A stretch of 64,000 nucleotides of DNA from assembly GCA_016713905.1 (NCBI GenBank), contig JADJOE010000003.1, positions 744,001 to 808,000 on the forward strand. The letters are read 5' to 3'. How positions within the stretch are numbered: position 1 is the first letter of the stretch; each line of letters begins with the position of its first letter. The position numbers and the translations under genes are program-made. The notes beneath the pieces were generated by a model. The model did no database searches and was not told where the DNA came from. It was given only the letters and a program-made list of their open reading frames with translations. Below are positions 37,246-44,995 of this stretch, in pieces. Origin of the DNA: Candidatus Vicinibacter proximus. GTDB lineage: Bacteria > Bacteroidota > Bacteroidia > Chitinophagales > Saprospiraceae.

Positions 37246-37308
37246 TGTGAAATTTCAATTTAAAATCGGCTATTTTCTAATTTAAGTCTTTCTTAACAGA
37301 GTTTGAAA

Positions 37309-37316
37309 TAACTTTG
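37309..37316 (+). promoter_or_regulatory. Candidate -7 promoter element for the LolA-like gene
   Basis: TAACTTTG fits TAnnTTTG, 26 bases before the ATG at 37343. The upstream -33 motif is weak (no TTG near 37285). It faces away from the minus-strand YwaF gene, which leaves little room for any other promoter for this operon. Confidence 0.4.
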
Positions 37317-37342
37317 CTAGCAATTTTAGTCTAAAGTTAAAA

Positions 37343-37981
37343 ATGATGAAATACTTTGTTTTTATTTTTGCTTTTATTTTTTTTCAGGGTAAGGTTCACT
37401 CTGACCCGGATCCAAAGGCTACAAAGTGGCTTAAAAAAGTGGAAAAAGTATATAATTCATTTTCAAGCCTTAAGATTGATCTGAGTATAGAAACAAAACC
37501 TGCGGAACAAAAAGCACATTTTCAAACAGGGACTTTTATTTATCAGGATAAAGCTTTTAGTCTGGTTTTGCCAGATCAGGAATTATATTTTGATGGGCAT
37601 ACACAATATACCTACTTTAAGGAAAGAAAGGAAGTTCAAATAACTTCTTCTACTGATGAAAATGCGGTATATCATCCTAAGTTTTTTGCCAGGCTTTATA
37701 AATCAGGTAAGTATGATTATAGGCTTGATTCGGAAGATTCCAAGACTTTAACTGTTGAATTTATACCAGTCGATAAAAAGGAGAGTTTCTTCAAAATAAA
37801 AATACGCATTCGTAAGGCAGATACTCAAATGATCCAAATTCAGATTTACGAAAGAAATGGCGATAAAATTATAATCAATAATAAGAAGATTATTGCCAAT
37901 ACGCCTATCCAAGCCAAAAATTTTTCAATGGATCCACTTAGGCTGAAAGGACTACATGTTGAAGATCTTCGTGATGAATAA
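37343..37981 (+). CDS. LolA-like outer-membrane lipoprotein carrier protein
   Basis: This 212-residue protein has a signal peptide (about 1-19) and a LolA-type half-barrel. The fold shows VYNSFSSLKIDLSIET, GTFIYQDKAFSLVLPDQELYFDG and TYFKERKEVQI, with alternating strands to the end. LolA carries lipoproteins across the periplasm to the outer membrane, but Bacteroidota hold several LolA-like paralogs with unclear partners. The start could be ATG 37343 or 37346. It lies just before the GH3 gene (gap of 40 bases), which has its own promoter-like sequence. Confidence 0.78.
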   Translation: MMKYFVFIFAFIFFQGKVHSDPDPKATKWLKKVEKVYNSFSSLKIDLSIETKPAEQKAHFQTGTFIYQDKAFSLVLPDQELYFDGHTQYTYFKERKEVQITSSTDENAVYHPKFFARLYKSGKYDYRLDSEDSKTLTVEFIPVDKKESFFKIKIRIRKADTQMIQIQIYERNGDKIIINNKKIIANTPIQAKNFSMDPLRLKGLHVEDLRDE

Positions 37982-38013
37982 TTGAATTCAAAAGGCTTAA
38001 AGTGCTACTTTTG
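37982..38013 (+). promoter_or_regulatory. Candidate Bacteroidota promoter for the GH3 gene (near-leaderless)
   Basis: TTG at 37982-37984 is followed after 21 bases by TACTTTTG (38006-38013), matching the -33/-7 arrangement well. The ATG at 38022 lies only eight bases beyond, so the message would have an untranslated leader of a few bases at most. It is the best -33/-7 pair in the window. Confidence 0.5.
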
Positions 38014-38021
38014 CATTTTAT

Positions 38022-39527
38022 ATGAGTATCAAATCCAGTTTAATTAAGGCAACAGCACAAGTAATTTGTGTACGGGAAGATAAGGTAGCTTCTAATGCAG
38101 TTAAAAATCAATCAATTGTACTTAATCAATTGATAATCAAAGGAAGAAAAACTTCTTTTGGGAAGGATTATAAGTTTTCAAAAATAAAAGATTTAAGGTC
38201 ATTTCAGCAGCATGTACCACTAAGTGATTACGAAAAACACATTCATTACTTTGAAAGAATTAAGTCAGGGGAATCGGATGTTCTTTGGCCTGGGAAGCCC
38301 AAATATTTGGCTAAAACATCCGGAACAACGAGTGGCACTAAATATATTCCTATAACCCGAGCAAGTATACCCAATCATTTGAATAGTGCCAGAAACGCTT
38401 TGTTTTCCTATGTCCACCACAGACCTGACACTAAAATATTCGATGGAAAAATGTTGTTTTTGTCTGGTTCGCCAGAATTAGAGTTTTCGAATGGGATAGG
38501 CGTCGGGCGATTATCAGGTATTGTTAACCATGAAATTCCATCCTGGTTTTCCAAAGCTAAACTCCCAGATCATCAAACTAATATGATCCAACCATGGGAG
38601 CTAAAAGTCGAAAAGATTATTGAAGATTTGCTCCACAAAGATCTCAGAGTAGTAAGTGGAATTCCGCCTTGGATTCAGATGTTTTTTGAAAAGGTTTTGG
38701 AAAAAACCGGGAAATCATGTGTGAAAGATGTATTTCCTAATTTGGAACTCTACATTCATGGTGGGGTAAACTATGAACCTTATAGTCAAAGAATCAATTC
38801 TCTGGTAGGAGAACAACTTTCTTTAATGGAGACATACCCTGCTAGTGAAGGATTTATTGCTTATCAAGACGATCCGGATATTGAAGGCATGAGATTAGTG
38901 AGCAAATCTGGAATATTTTTCGAGTTTATTGCCTTGGATGAAGTTTTGGATCCAAACCCTAAAAGATTAACACTGGAAGAAATTGAAATTCATAAAGATT
39001 ATGCAATTGTATTATCCACAAATGCTGGTTTGTGGGCTTATGTCTTGGGTGATGTGGTAAATTTTAGTTCATTTAATCCACCTCGTTTAAAAGTTACCGG
39101 AAGAGTAACTCAATATATTTCTGCTTTTGGAGAACATGTAATTGCTTCTGAGGTGGAGGGTGCCTTGAGAGAAATTCAAAACCTTTTTGATTTACAGGTG
39201 ATTGAGTTTTCAGTTGCCCCACAAGTAAACCCTAAAGACAATCAATTACCATATCATGAATGGTTTATAGAGTTTAAGGATGTGCCAAAAAATTTGTTGG
39301 AAATTTCATCAAAATTGGACGAGGCGATGAAATTTAGAAATAGTTATTATAAAGATTTAGTTAATGGCAGAGTGCTAGATTCGCTTAAAATCCGACCAAT
39401 TAAAAGTAATGGATTTAAAAATTATATGATTGGTATAAAAAAATATGGAGAACAATTTAAAGTTCAACGCTTGTGTAATGACCGGAGAATTGCAGAAGAA
39501 TTATCTAAACAAATTATACTTACTTAG
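38022..39527 (+). CDS. GH3 auxin-responsive-promoter-like acyl-adenylate enzyme
   Basis: This 501-residue protein is a member of the ANL adenylate superfamily, GH3 branch. It shows KTSGTTSGTKYIPIT (ATP phosphate loop), SGIPPWIQMFF, the ETYPASEGFIAYQDD motif that holds the carboxylate and AMP, and a C-terminal cap with VTGRVTQYISAFGEHVIASEVE. Plant GH3 enzymes join amino acids to jasmonate or auxin. Bacterial members are widespread in Bacteroidota and their substrates are not established. Full length and all motifs are present. Its stop codon interlocks with the stop of the convergent PorP/SprF gene (four bases shared). Confidence 0.87.
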   Translation: MSIKSSLIKATAQVICVREDKVASNAVKNQSIVLNQLIIKGRKTSFGKDYKFSKIKDLRSFQQHVPLSDYEKHIHYFERIKSGESDVLWPGKPKYLAKTSGTTSGTKYIPITRASIPNHLNSARNALFSYVHHRPDTKIFDGKMLFLSGSPELEFSNGIGVGRLSGIVNHEIPSWFSKAKLPDHQTNMIQPWELKVEKIIEDLLHKDLRVVSGIPPWIQMFFEKVLEKTGKSCVKDVFPNLELYIHGGVNYEPYSQRINSLVGEQLSLMETYPASEGFIAYQDDPDIEGMRLVSKSGIFFEFIALDEVLDPNPKRLTLEEIEIHKDYAIVLSTNAGLWAYVLGDVVNFSSFNPPRLKVTGRVTQYISAFGEHVIASEVEGALREIQNLFDLQVIEFSVAPQVNPKDNQLPYHEWFIEFKDVPKNLLEISSKLDEAMKFRNSYYKDLVNGRVLDSLKIRPIKSNGFKNYMIGIKKYGEQFKVQRLCNDRRIAEELSKQIILT

Positions 39528-40588
39528 AATTCAGGGCAAATAAACCCTTCATTTGTGTAATCCCCAATAAGGGAAATACTTATTTCAAAAGAATGTGTGG
39601 GGTTGCCATATTTTAATGCATCTCGTAATCCAATATCATATTGCATCCCGATGATAAATCTTTTAACTTCAAAACCCAATAAAAATCCAAGGTCAACAGG
39701 AGTTAAAAATGAAGATGAAGATACACTTCTCAAAGAAAGTCCGGCATGCACTGCGGTTTGATTGAGCGAATAAAAAGATTGCCTGTAATTTATGCCGGCT
39801 TGTAATATTTGTAAAGGTCCTTGTGTGGCGAAATAAAACTTTGGAAAGAGTTGACGAAAGTTATCCAATTTATAGGAAAAATTAAGTATGGTGTTTGTGC
39901 GGATGAGTGCTTTGGATTCCTTGGTTCCACTATAATTGATATCCTCAAGACTTTTGTAAAAAGAAAAATTTGGCCTGAAGATATAATGCATTCCCGACCC
40001 AATCTGAATGGCCCACAATTTGGACATTCTGGTAGAATAATTAATGCCGACTTTTAGGTCCGGTGTAGCATGTATGTTTTGGGGTAATATCTCATTAGTA
40101 CTTCCATTGTAGCGATCTAATCCGTCGAACTGATCTTCAAAATATATATTATCATAACTTATTGATCTTTGAAGTATCCCAAGAGTTATTCCACCACTCA
40201 AATAAGTTTTTTTAATCTTGTCCAAAAGTTTGTGGTATGCGATTGAAACCCCCATTTCATTTTTATTCCAATCTAATATTTGGCCGCGATCGGAAATGAA
40301 ATAAGCCCCTAATGCTAAAAAATCACCTTTAAAATCTTTGCTGCTCTGATCAAACTTAATGTCACCTGAAATTCCGAATGTCCTGTAAGGTGCATCGGCA
40401 AACTTTACCCAGTGATCCCTATTGATGATTCTAACTTTAAAATTTCCATCAAAAGAACCTGTTAGTGCAGGATTATAATAAGAACCTAAAGAATTGAACT
40501 GTGAAAAGCTAATGTCCTGGGCAAAACTTTTTGTAAAGCCAATAGTCAGATACGTAATAAAAACAATTTTTAATAAACGCATATTCAA
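39524..40588 (-). CDS. PorP/SprF family T9SS membrane protein
   Basis: This 354-residue protein has a signal peptide (about 1-23, ending SFAQ) and the diagnostic PorP/SprF N-terminus DISFSQFNSLGSYYNPALTGSF, followed by many beta strands. It has the size and pattern of the 14-strand barrel family (ALGAYFISDRGQ, LSGGITLGILQRSI, QIGSGMHYIFRPNFSFYKS). SprF-like proteins help move or hold a matching T9SS type B surface protein. Usually each copy sits next to its partner gene; here none is adjacent, and the two type B giants are over 20 kb away. It interlocks with the GH3 stop. Confidence 0.87.
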   Translation of the reverse strand: MNMRLLKIVFITYLTIGFTKSFAQDISFSQFNSLGSYYNPALTGSFDGNFKVRIINRDHWVKFADAPYRTFGISGDIKFDQSSKDFKGDFLALGAYFISDRGQILDWNKNEMGVSIAYHKLLDKIKKTYLSGGITLGILQRSISYDNIYFEDQFDGLDRYNGSTNEILPQNIHATPDLKVGINYSTRMSKLWAIQIGSGMHYIFRPNFSFYKSLEDINYSGTKESKALIRTNTILNFSYKLDNFRQLFPKFYFATQGPLQILQAGINYRQSFYSLNQTAVHAGLSLRSVSSSSFLTPVDLGFLLGFEVKRFIIGMQYDIGLRDALKYGNPTHSFEISISLIGDYTNEGFICPEF

Positions 40589-40662
40589 TAAGTTAAAGCA
40601 TTTTCAGCATAAAGATACAATCAAATAGTGCTCCTGGATCTGATTTTTTTATAATTTCGGGA

Positions 40663-41394
40663 ATGCAAAATTTAATATTTAAGGATCCTGTAACATTTTT
40701 AAGAAAACTACCAGATCATAAGTCAGAAGGCGTAAGTCAAATCCTGTTTGGTGAAGAATATGTGATTCTTGAAGATAAGAACAGTTGGATTCATATAAAA
40801 TGTCTCCATGATGGCTATTCTGGATGGATCCTGCCTAATGATGGTTATCAGATTGCCCAACCAAAAGAAATTTCTTTGACAATTCAGGCATTGATAAAGA
40901 TCAAAAGTGAAAATGGAATATTGAGAATTCCATTTGGATCATATGTTAATGAGAAACAACTTTATTCTAATAATTCCTCTGACGAATTTATTATTAATTC
41001 ACCACTAAAAATGCATGTTGCGATTGAATTAATTAATCATGTTTTTTTAGGTAGCCCATATGTCTGGGGTGGCAGGACTGTATTCGGAATAGATTGTTCA
41101 GGTTTAAGCCAAATGTTTTGTAGAATTTTAGGTATAGACATTCCAAGAGACGCTCATCAACAGGCAAATATTGGAGAAAAGATTAAATTGCTTACAGATG
41201 TACTGCCGGGAGATCTGGCATTTTTTACAACCGATACAGATAAAGTTAGTCACGTAGGTATTATTATGCCGGGAATGAAAATTTTACATGCTTCTGGGAA
41301 GGTAAGAATAGATCAAATAAATGATGAAGGAATACTTAAAGTGGAAGCAAACCGGATTACACACAATCTTCATTCCATACGAAGGATGAAATAA
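40663..41394 (+). CDS. NlpC/P60 (C40) cell-wall peptidase with N-terminal SH3-like domain
   Basis: This 243-residue protein has SH3b-like modules in the first 100 residues and a catalytic domain beyond about residue 120. The catalytic cysteine is C145 in FGIDCSGLSQMF, and H197 lies in DKVSHVGIIM. A third polar residue follows a short way on (HASGKVRID). C40 enzymes cut peptide cross-links in peptidoglycan. No signal peptide is seen at the given ATG; the N-terminus (MQNLIFKDPVTFLRK) looks cytoplasmic, or the true start may lie elsewhere. The gene stands alone between two minus-strand genes. Confidence 0.85.
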   Translation: MQNLIFKDPVTFLRKLPDHKSEGVSQILFGEEYVILEDKNSWIHIKCLHDGYSGWILPNDGYQIAQPKEISLTIQALIKIKSENGILRIPFGSYVNEKQLYSNNSSDEFIINSPLKMHVAIELINHVFLGSPYVWGGRTVFGIDCSGLSQMFCRILGIDIPRDAHQQANIGEKIKLLTDVLPGDLAFFTTDTDKVSHVGIIMPGMKILHASGKVRIDQINDEGILKVEANRITHNLHSIRRMK

Positions 41395-41431
41395 CTTGTT
41401 ATAAATAGTATGTCAAACCAATTGTATATCG

Positions 41432-42790
41432 CTATAAAGCCCTGATTACATCGTATTTAGTGAGTACATGGTATTGATTATTTTGATCTTTTGTAATCAC
41501 TCCTGGTATTTTTTCAGTAAAGCATTTATTTAACAAACTCATAGGTAAGTCCATGGATACTTTAGGCATTGGATCAGACATAATTTGTTTTACCTCCTTG
41601 TCGGCATTATTTAACGGATTTTCAAGTATGAAGGATAAAATTGAGTTTTCAGAAACTGTTCCTATGATGTCGTCATTTTCAAGAACAGGTAACTGAGAAA
41701 TATCCCTTTCCTTCATAATTTTCAATACATTTCTTATTTTTTCATTTGCCTCTACAGAATAGAAAGCTTTATCCTTCTTTGCCAAGATGAGATCTTTTAC
41801 TTTGATTTCTGAATCAAGAAAGCCTCGTTCTCTCATCCAATCATCATTATAAATTTTGCCAATATATCTGCTGCCATGGTCATGAAATATCAGAACCACA
41901 ACATCGTCTTTGGTAAGTTTTTCTGATAATTGATTTAGCCCGGCAAGTGCTGAGCCGGCTGAATAACCTAGCAGAATTCCTTCTTCACGTGCAAGTCTTC
42001 TTGCAGCTATCGCAGCATCTTTATCCGAAACTTTTTCAAATAAATCGATGATTGAAAAATCTACATTCTTCGGTAAAATATCTTCACCTATGCCTTCAGT
42101 AATGTATGGGTAAATTTCCTTTTCATCAAAAATGCCCGTTTCATGATATTTTTTAAAAACTGAACCGTAGGTATCAATCCCCCATATTTTGATGTTGGGA
42201 TTTTTCTCTTTCAAATATCTTGCTGTCCCAGAAATGGTTCCTCCTGTTCCAACTCCTACAATCAAATGGGTAATTTTACCGTCCGTCTGATCCCAAATTT
42301 CAGGTCCTGTGCTTTCATAATGTGCCTGTGCATTACTTAGGTTATCATATTGATTACACCAAAACGAATTGTTGATCTCTTTACTCAACTTTTCAGCTAC
42401 AGAATAATAGGATCGTGGATCTGTAGGCTCAACGTTAGTTGGGCAAACAATTACTTCCGCTCCAAGGGCTTTGAGTAAGTCAATCTTTTCTTTCGATTGT
42501 TTATCGCTTGTTGTAAAAATGCATTTATATCCTCTTACACAAGCAACTAAAGCTAAGCCCATACCGGTATTTCCACTGGTACATTCTATAATTGTACCAC
42601 CGGCTTTAATTTTTCCCGAGGCCTCGGCATCGTCAATCATTTTAACAGCCATTCGGTCTTTGATAGAATTACCCGGATTGAAAGTTTCAACTTTTGCCAG
42701 GACAAGTGCCGGTATGTTCGAAGTTACCTTGTTTAGCTTTATTAAAGGCGTATTGCCAATGGTTTCCAGTATATTGTTGTAATACTTCAT
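41432..42790 (-). CDS. PLP-dependent cystathionine beta-synthase/cysteine synthase with CBS pair
   Basis: This 452-residue fold-type II PLP enzyme has the PLP lysine in NPGNSIKDRMA (K44) and an SGNTGMGLAL phosphate loop with GVGTGGTISG. It also has EGIGEDILP, the stretch more typical of cystathionine beta-synthase than of cysteine synthase. Two CBS domains (about 335-450) follow. It probably makes cystathionine or cysteine from serine and homocysteine or sulfide. It follows the LysM-RlpA gene on the same strand after 35 bases. Confidence 0.86.
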   Translation of the reverse strand: MKYYNNILETIGNTPLIKLNKVTSNIPALVLAKVETFNPGNSIKDRMAVKMIDDAEASGKIKAGGTIIECTSGNTGMGLALVACVRGYKCIFTTSDKQSKEKIDLLKALGAEVIVCPTNVEPTDPRSYYSVAEKLSKEINNSFWCNQYDNLSNAQAHYESTGPEIWDQTDGKITHLIVGVGTGGTISGTARYLKEKNPNIKIWGIDTYGSVFKKYHETGIFDEKEIYPYITEGIGEDILPKNVDFSIIDLFEKVSDKDAAIAARRLAREEGILLGYSAGSALAGLNQLSEKLTKDDVVVLIFHDHGSRYIGKIYNDDWMRERGFLDSEIKVKDLILAKKDKAFYSVEANEKIRNVLKIMKERDISQLPVLENDDIIGTVSENSILSFILENPLNNADKEVKQIMSDPMPKVSMDLPMSLLNKCFTEKIPGVITKDQNNQYHVLTKYDVIRAL

Positions 42791-42825
42791 TTTTAATTTT
42801 ATTTTGCAAAATTAGACTTATACGC

Positions 42826-43698
42826 TTAAATACCGAATTTAAGATAAACAAAGAATTTTGAGTCGACAATAAGAAGTTCTCTTGCTACTTCTCTTGAAAC
42901 GACAACTTGTACCTCTTTGGGGTAATTCTTAGGAATTTTGCCTATCACTTTTGCTAAAACTGTTTTTCCCGTGATTGGATTGTGAATTTCAATAAGAGAA
43001 TTCCGACGTGCTTTTGCATGTAAGGCCAATAAGTCTGAAGTCTTATGATTACTAGTTAAGCATACACCAACCCCCCTGGAAGCTTGAGTGAGCGGTACCT
43101 CTTTACCGGATCTGGCTTGTTTAATGGGTAGATTTTCAGGTAATTTAGTAGCATCTATTAAGTCAAGAGATGTGGTTTTTTCGGGTTCCTGTTTAAACAT
43201 CGTGGTTTCCGGTTTTTGACACCTTATGATCCAGCCAATTTGTATAAGTTGGCCTTGTTTCAAGTTATCATCTCCAAGTTTATTGAGCTCTTTTAATTCT
43301 TTAAGCTTAAGTTTTGTTTTGTGACGGGTAATCTCAAACAGCGTTTCTTTTGGCTTAACTTGATAAAACACCTTGGAAAGACAATTAGGTAAATTAGACT
43401 CCTCATGGTAAGTCAATATCTCAGAAAGAGGTAATTTTATCCAATCATTTTCCCGAATAATGTCTTTTCTTAAATCTGGATTAATTTTGAAGACATCTGA
43501 TTCTTTAATTTTGAAAGTTTTACAAATGAAATAAAGACTTGAATTCTTAACCATTTGGATTAAAATATATGGATTATTCTGGTCATCAAACTGAACTAAT
43601 AATTGGGAAGGGATTTTTTCCGCGTTGTTGGATTGTGCGTAAGTGTTTGATAATGAGAATATTAATAATATAATCAAAATAATGTTTGGAGACTTCAT
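42826..43698 (-). CDS. LysM and RlpA-like double-psi barrel protein
   Basis: This 290-residue protein has a signal peptide (about 1-21), two LysM-type repeats (about 45-95 and 110-155; YQVKPKETLFEITRHKTKLK) and a C-terminal RlpA-like double-psi beta-barrel (about 195-290; LTSNHKTSDLLALHAKARRN and VIGKIP). RlpA-type enzymes are lytic transglycosylases acting on bare glycans. The usual catalytic aspartate segment of RlpA is not evident here, so it may only bind peptidoglycan. It is expressed from a divergent promoter region shared with kdsB. Confidence 0.75.
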   Translation of the reverse strand: MKSPNIILIILLIFSLSNTYAQSNNAEKIPSQLLVQFDDQNNPYILIQMVKNSSLYFICKTFKIKESDVFKINPDLRKDIIRENDWIKLPLSEILTYHEESNLPNCLSKVFYQVKPKETLFEITRHKTKLKLKELKELNKLGDDNLKQGQLIQIGWIIRCQKPETTMFKQEPEKTTSLDLIDATKLPENLPIKQARSGKEVPLTQASRGVGVCLTSNHKTSDLLALHAKARRNSLIEIHNPITGKTVLAKVIGKIPKNYPKEVQVVVSREVARELLIVDSKFFVYLKFGI

Positions 43699-43712
43699 TT
43701 TTTATATTTTTA

Positions 43713-43739
43713 CAAAAATATTACATTTATTTGTAATAT
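43713..43739 (-). promoter_or_regulatory. Palindrome overlapping a -7 element between the LysM-RlpA gene and kdsB
   Basis: On the minus strand TATTTTTG (43713-43720) fits TAnnTTTG, 14 bases before the LysM-RlpA ATG. ATATTACA (43718-43725) and TGTAATAT (43732-43739) are perfect inverted repeats with a six-base spacer and overlap the element by three bases. A dimeric repressor could bind here. Confidence 0.42.
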
Positions 43740-43765
43740 ACATATAATTGATTAATAATAGTTTA

Positions 43766-44512
43766 ATGAAAATTTTAGCGGTAATACCTGCACGATACCA
43801 ATCTACAAGATTACCTGGTAAAGTGATGCTTAATATTGGGGGGAAATCATTGATCCAAAGAGTATTTGAACAGGTTTCAAAATGTCATTTTTTTGATCGG
43901 GTAGTAGTTGCTGTTGATCATGAAATCGTATTTGATCATGTAGAAGCATTTGGTGGAAATCCGATAATGACCTCAAAAAATTTACTTTCCGGAACCGATA
44001 GGTGTGCAGAAGTGGCAAAATTAAAGCTTGGTTTTACACATATCGTTAATGTTCAAGGAGATGAACCATTTATAGAAATTCTTGCATTGGATCAAATTTC
44101 AAGGATGCTCCAAGATCCTGAAGTAAAAATTGCAAGTTTGATGACTCCTGTAAAAGAAGTAATTGAGCTAGATAATCCAAATATAGTAAAGGTGGTCGTC
44201 AATAAGTTTATGGATGCCATGTATTTTAGTCGGGCGACAATACCACATGCAAGAGAAATCCCATCAGAAGAGCGACTAAATTCAATCAAATATTATAAAC
44301 ACTTAGGTTTGTATGGATTTCAAGTGGAAACCTTATCAGAAATTAGCAAACTTCCGATTGGGTCCATTGAAAAAATTGAAATGTTAGAGCAATTAAGGTG
44401 GTTAGAGGCAGGTTATCAAATTAGGATGGGAGAAATTGAAACGAATAGTTTCGGTATAGATACAGAATTGGATCTGCTCAGAGCACAAGCTTTGGTTTTG
44501 CATGGATTATAA
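43766..44512 (+). CDS. kdsB: 3-deoxy-manno-octulosonate cytidylyltransferase
   Basis: I choose ATG 43766 over the TTG at 43748, because MKILAVIPARYQSTRLPGKVM is the family N-terminus with the nucleotide-binding PARYQSTRLPGK loop. The 248-residue enzyme activates Kdo as CMP-Kdo for lipid A core assembly. It has VVVAVDHE, NVQGDEPFI (aspartate-binding metal) and YSRATIP-like segments (FSRATIPHARE). All landmarks are intact. Its 3' end overlaps cdd by six bases on the other strand. Confidence 0.94.
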   Translation: MKILAVIPARYQSTRLPGKVMLNIGGKSLIQRVFEQVSKCHFFDRVVVAVDHEIVFDHVEAFGGNPIMTSKNLLSGTDRCAEVAKLKLGFTHIVNVQGDEPFIEILALDQISRMLQDPEVKIASLMTPVKEVIELDNPNIVKVVVNKFMDAMYFSRATIPHAREIPSEERLNSIKYYKHLGLYGFQVETLSEISKLPIGSIEKIEMLEQLRWLEAGYQIRMGEIETNSFGIDTELDLLRAQALVLHGL

Positions 44513-44995
44513 ATGGTGATCCAAATGGTTTGGTTGAAAAGCCAAAGGCAACAAATCTGTGCAATTACTAAAAATATGGCATAGTCTATTCGGATGACCT
44601 AAAATGAGTCTAATTGGTTTTTTGTTTCGAATTTCTTGTTCTGCCAAAACTTGTCTGCAATATCCACAGGGAGAGGGGGTATATTTTGTTTCATTTTTTA
44701 CCACAACGGCCACCGTGGAAATTATATGATTTGGGTATCTTACGTTCGCCTGATGGATTGCCGTTCTTTCTGCACAAATTCCACAAGGATAGGAAGCATT
44801 TTCCTGATTTGATCCCAATATAATTTCCGAAATATTTTCTAACCTGATTGCTGCGCCGACAAAATAATTTGAGTAGGGGGCGTATGATGTTTCGGTAGCA
44901 TATAAAGCGGATTCCAGCAACTGAAAATCTTCCTCATTCAACTTGGAGCCATGCGAGACAACTTCAAAATTAATTGTACAATTTTTGATAATCAT
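44507..44995 (-). CDS. cdd: Cytidine deaminase
   Basis: This 162-residue homotetramer-type enzyme has three zinc cysteines: C74 with E76 in CGICAERTAI, and C110 and C113 in SPCGYCRQVL. The SYAPYSNYFVGAAI segment is the family's substrate loop. It deaminates cytidine to uridine in pyrimidine salvage. Length is slightly longer than the usual 130-140, with about 20 extra N-terminal residues. Its start codon abuts the stop of the upstream metalloprotease (no gap), so the two may share a transcript. Confidence 0.93.
   Translation of the reverse strand: MIIKNCTINFEVVSHGSKLNEEDFQLLESALYATETSYAPYSNYFVGAAIRLENISEIILGSNQENASYPCGICAERTAIHQANVRYPNHIISTVAVVVKNETKYTPSPCGYCRQVLAEQEIRNKKPIRLILGHPNRLCHIFSNCTDLLPLAFQPNHLDHHL

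Noticed and set aside
41395..41431. Possible terminator in the short gap after the NlpC/P60 gene
   Set aside because: No stem of more than four pairs and no T-run is seen.
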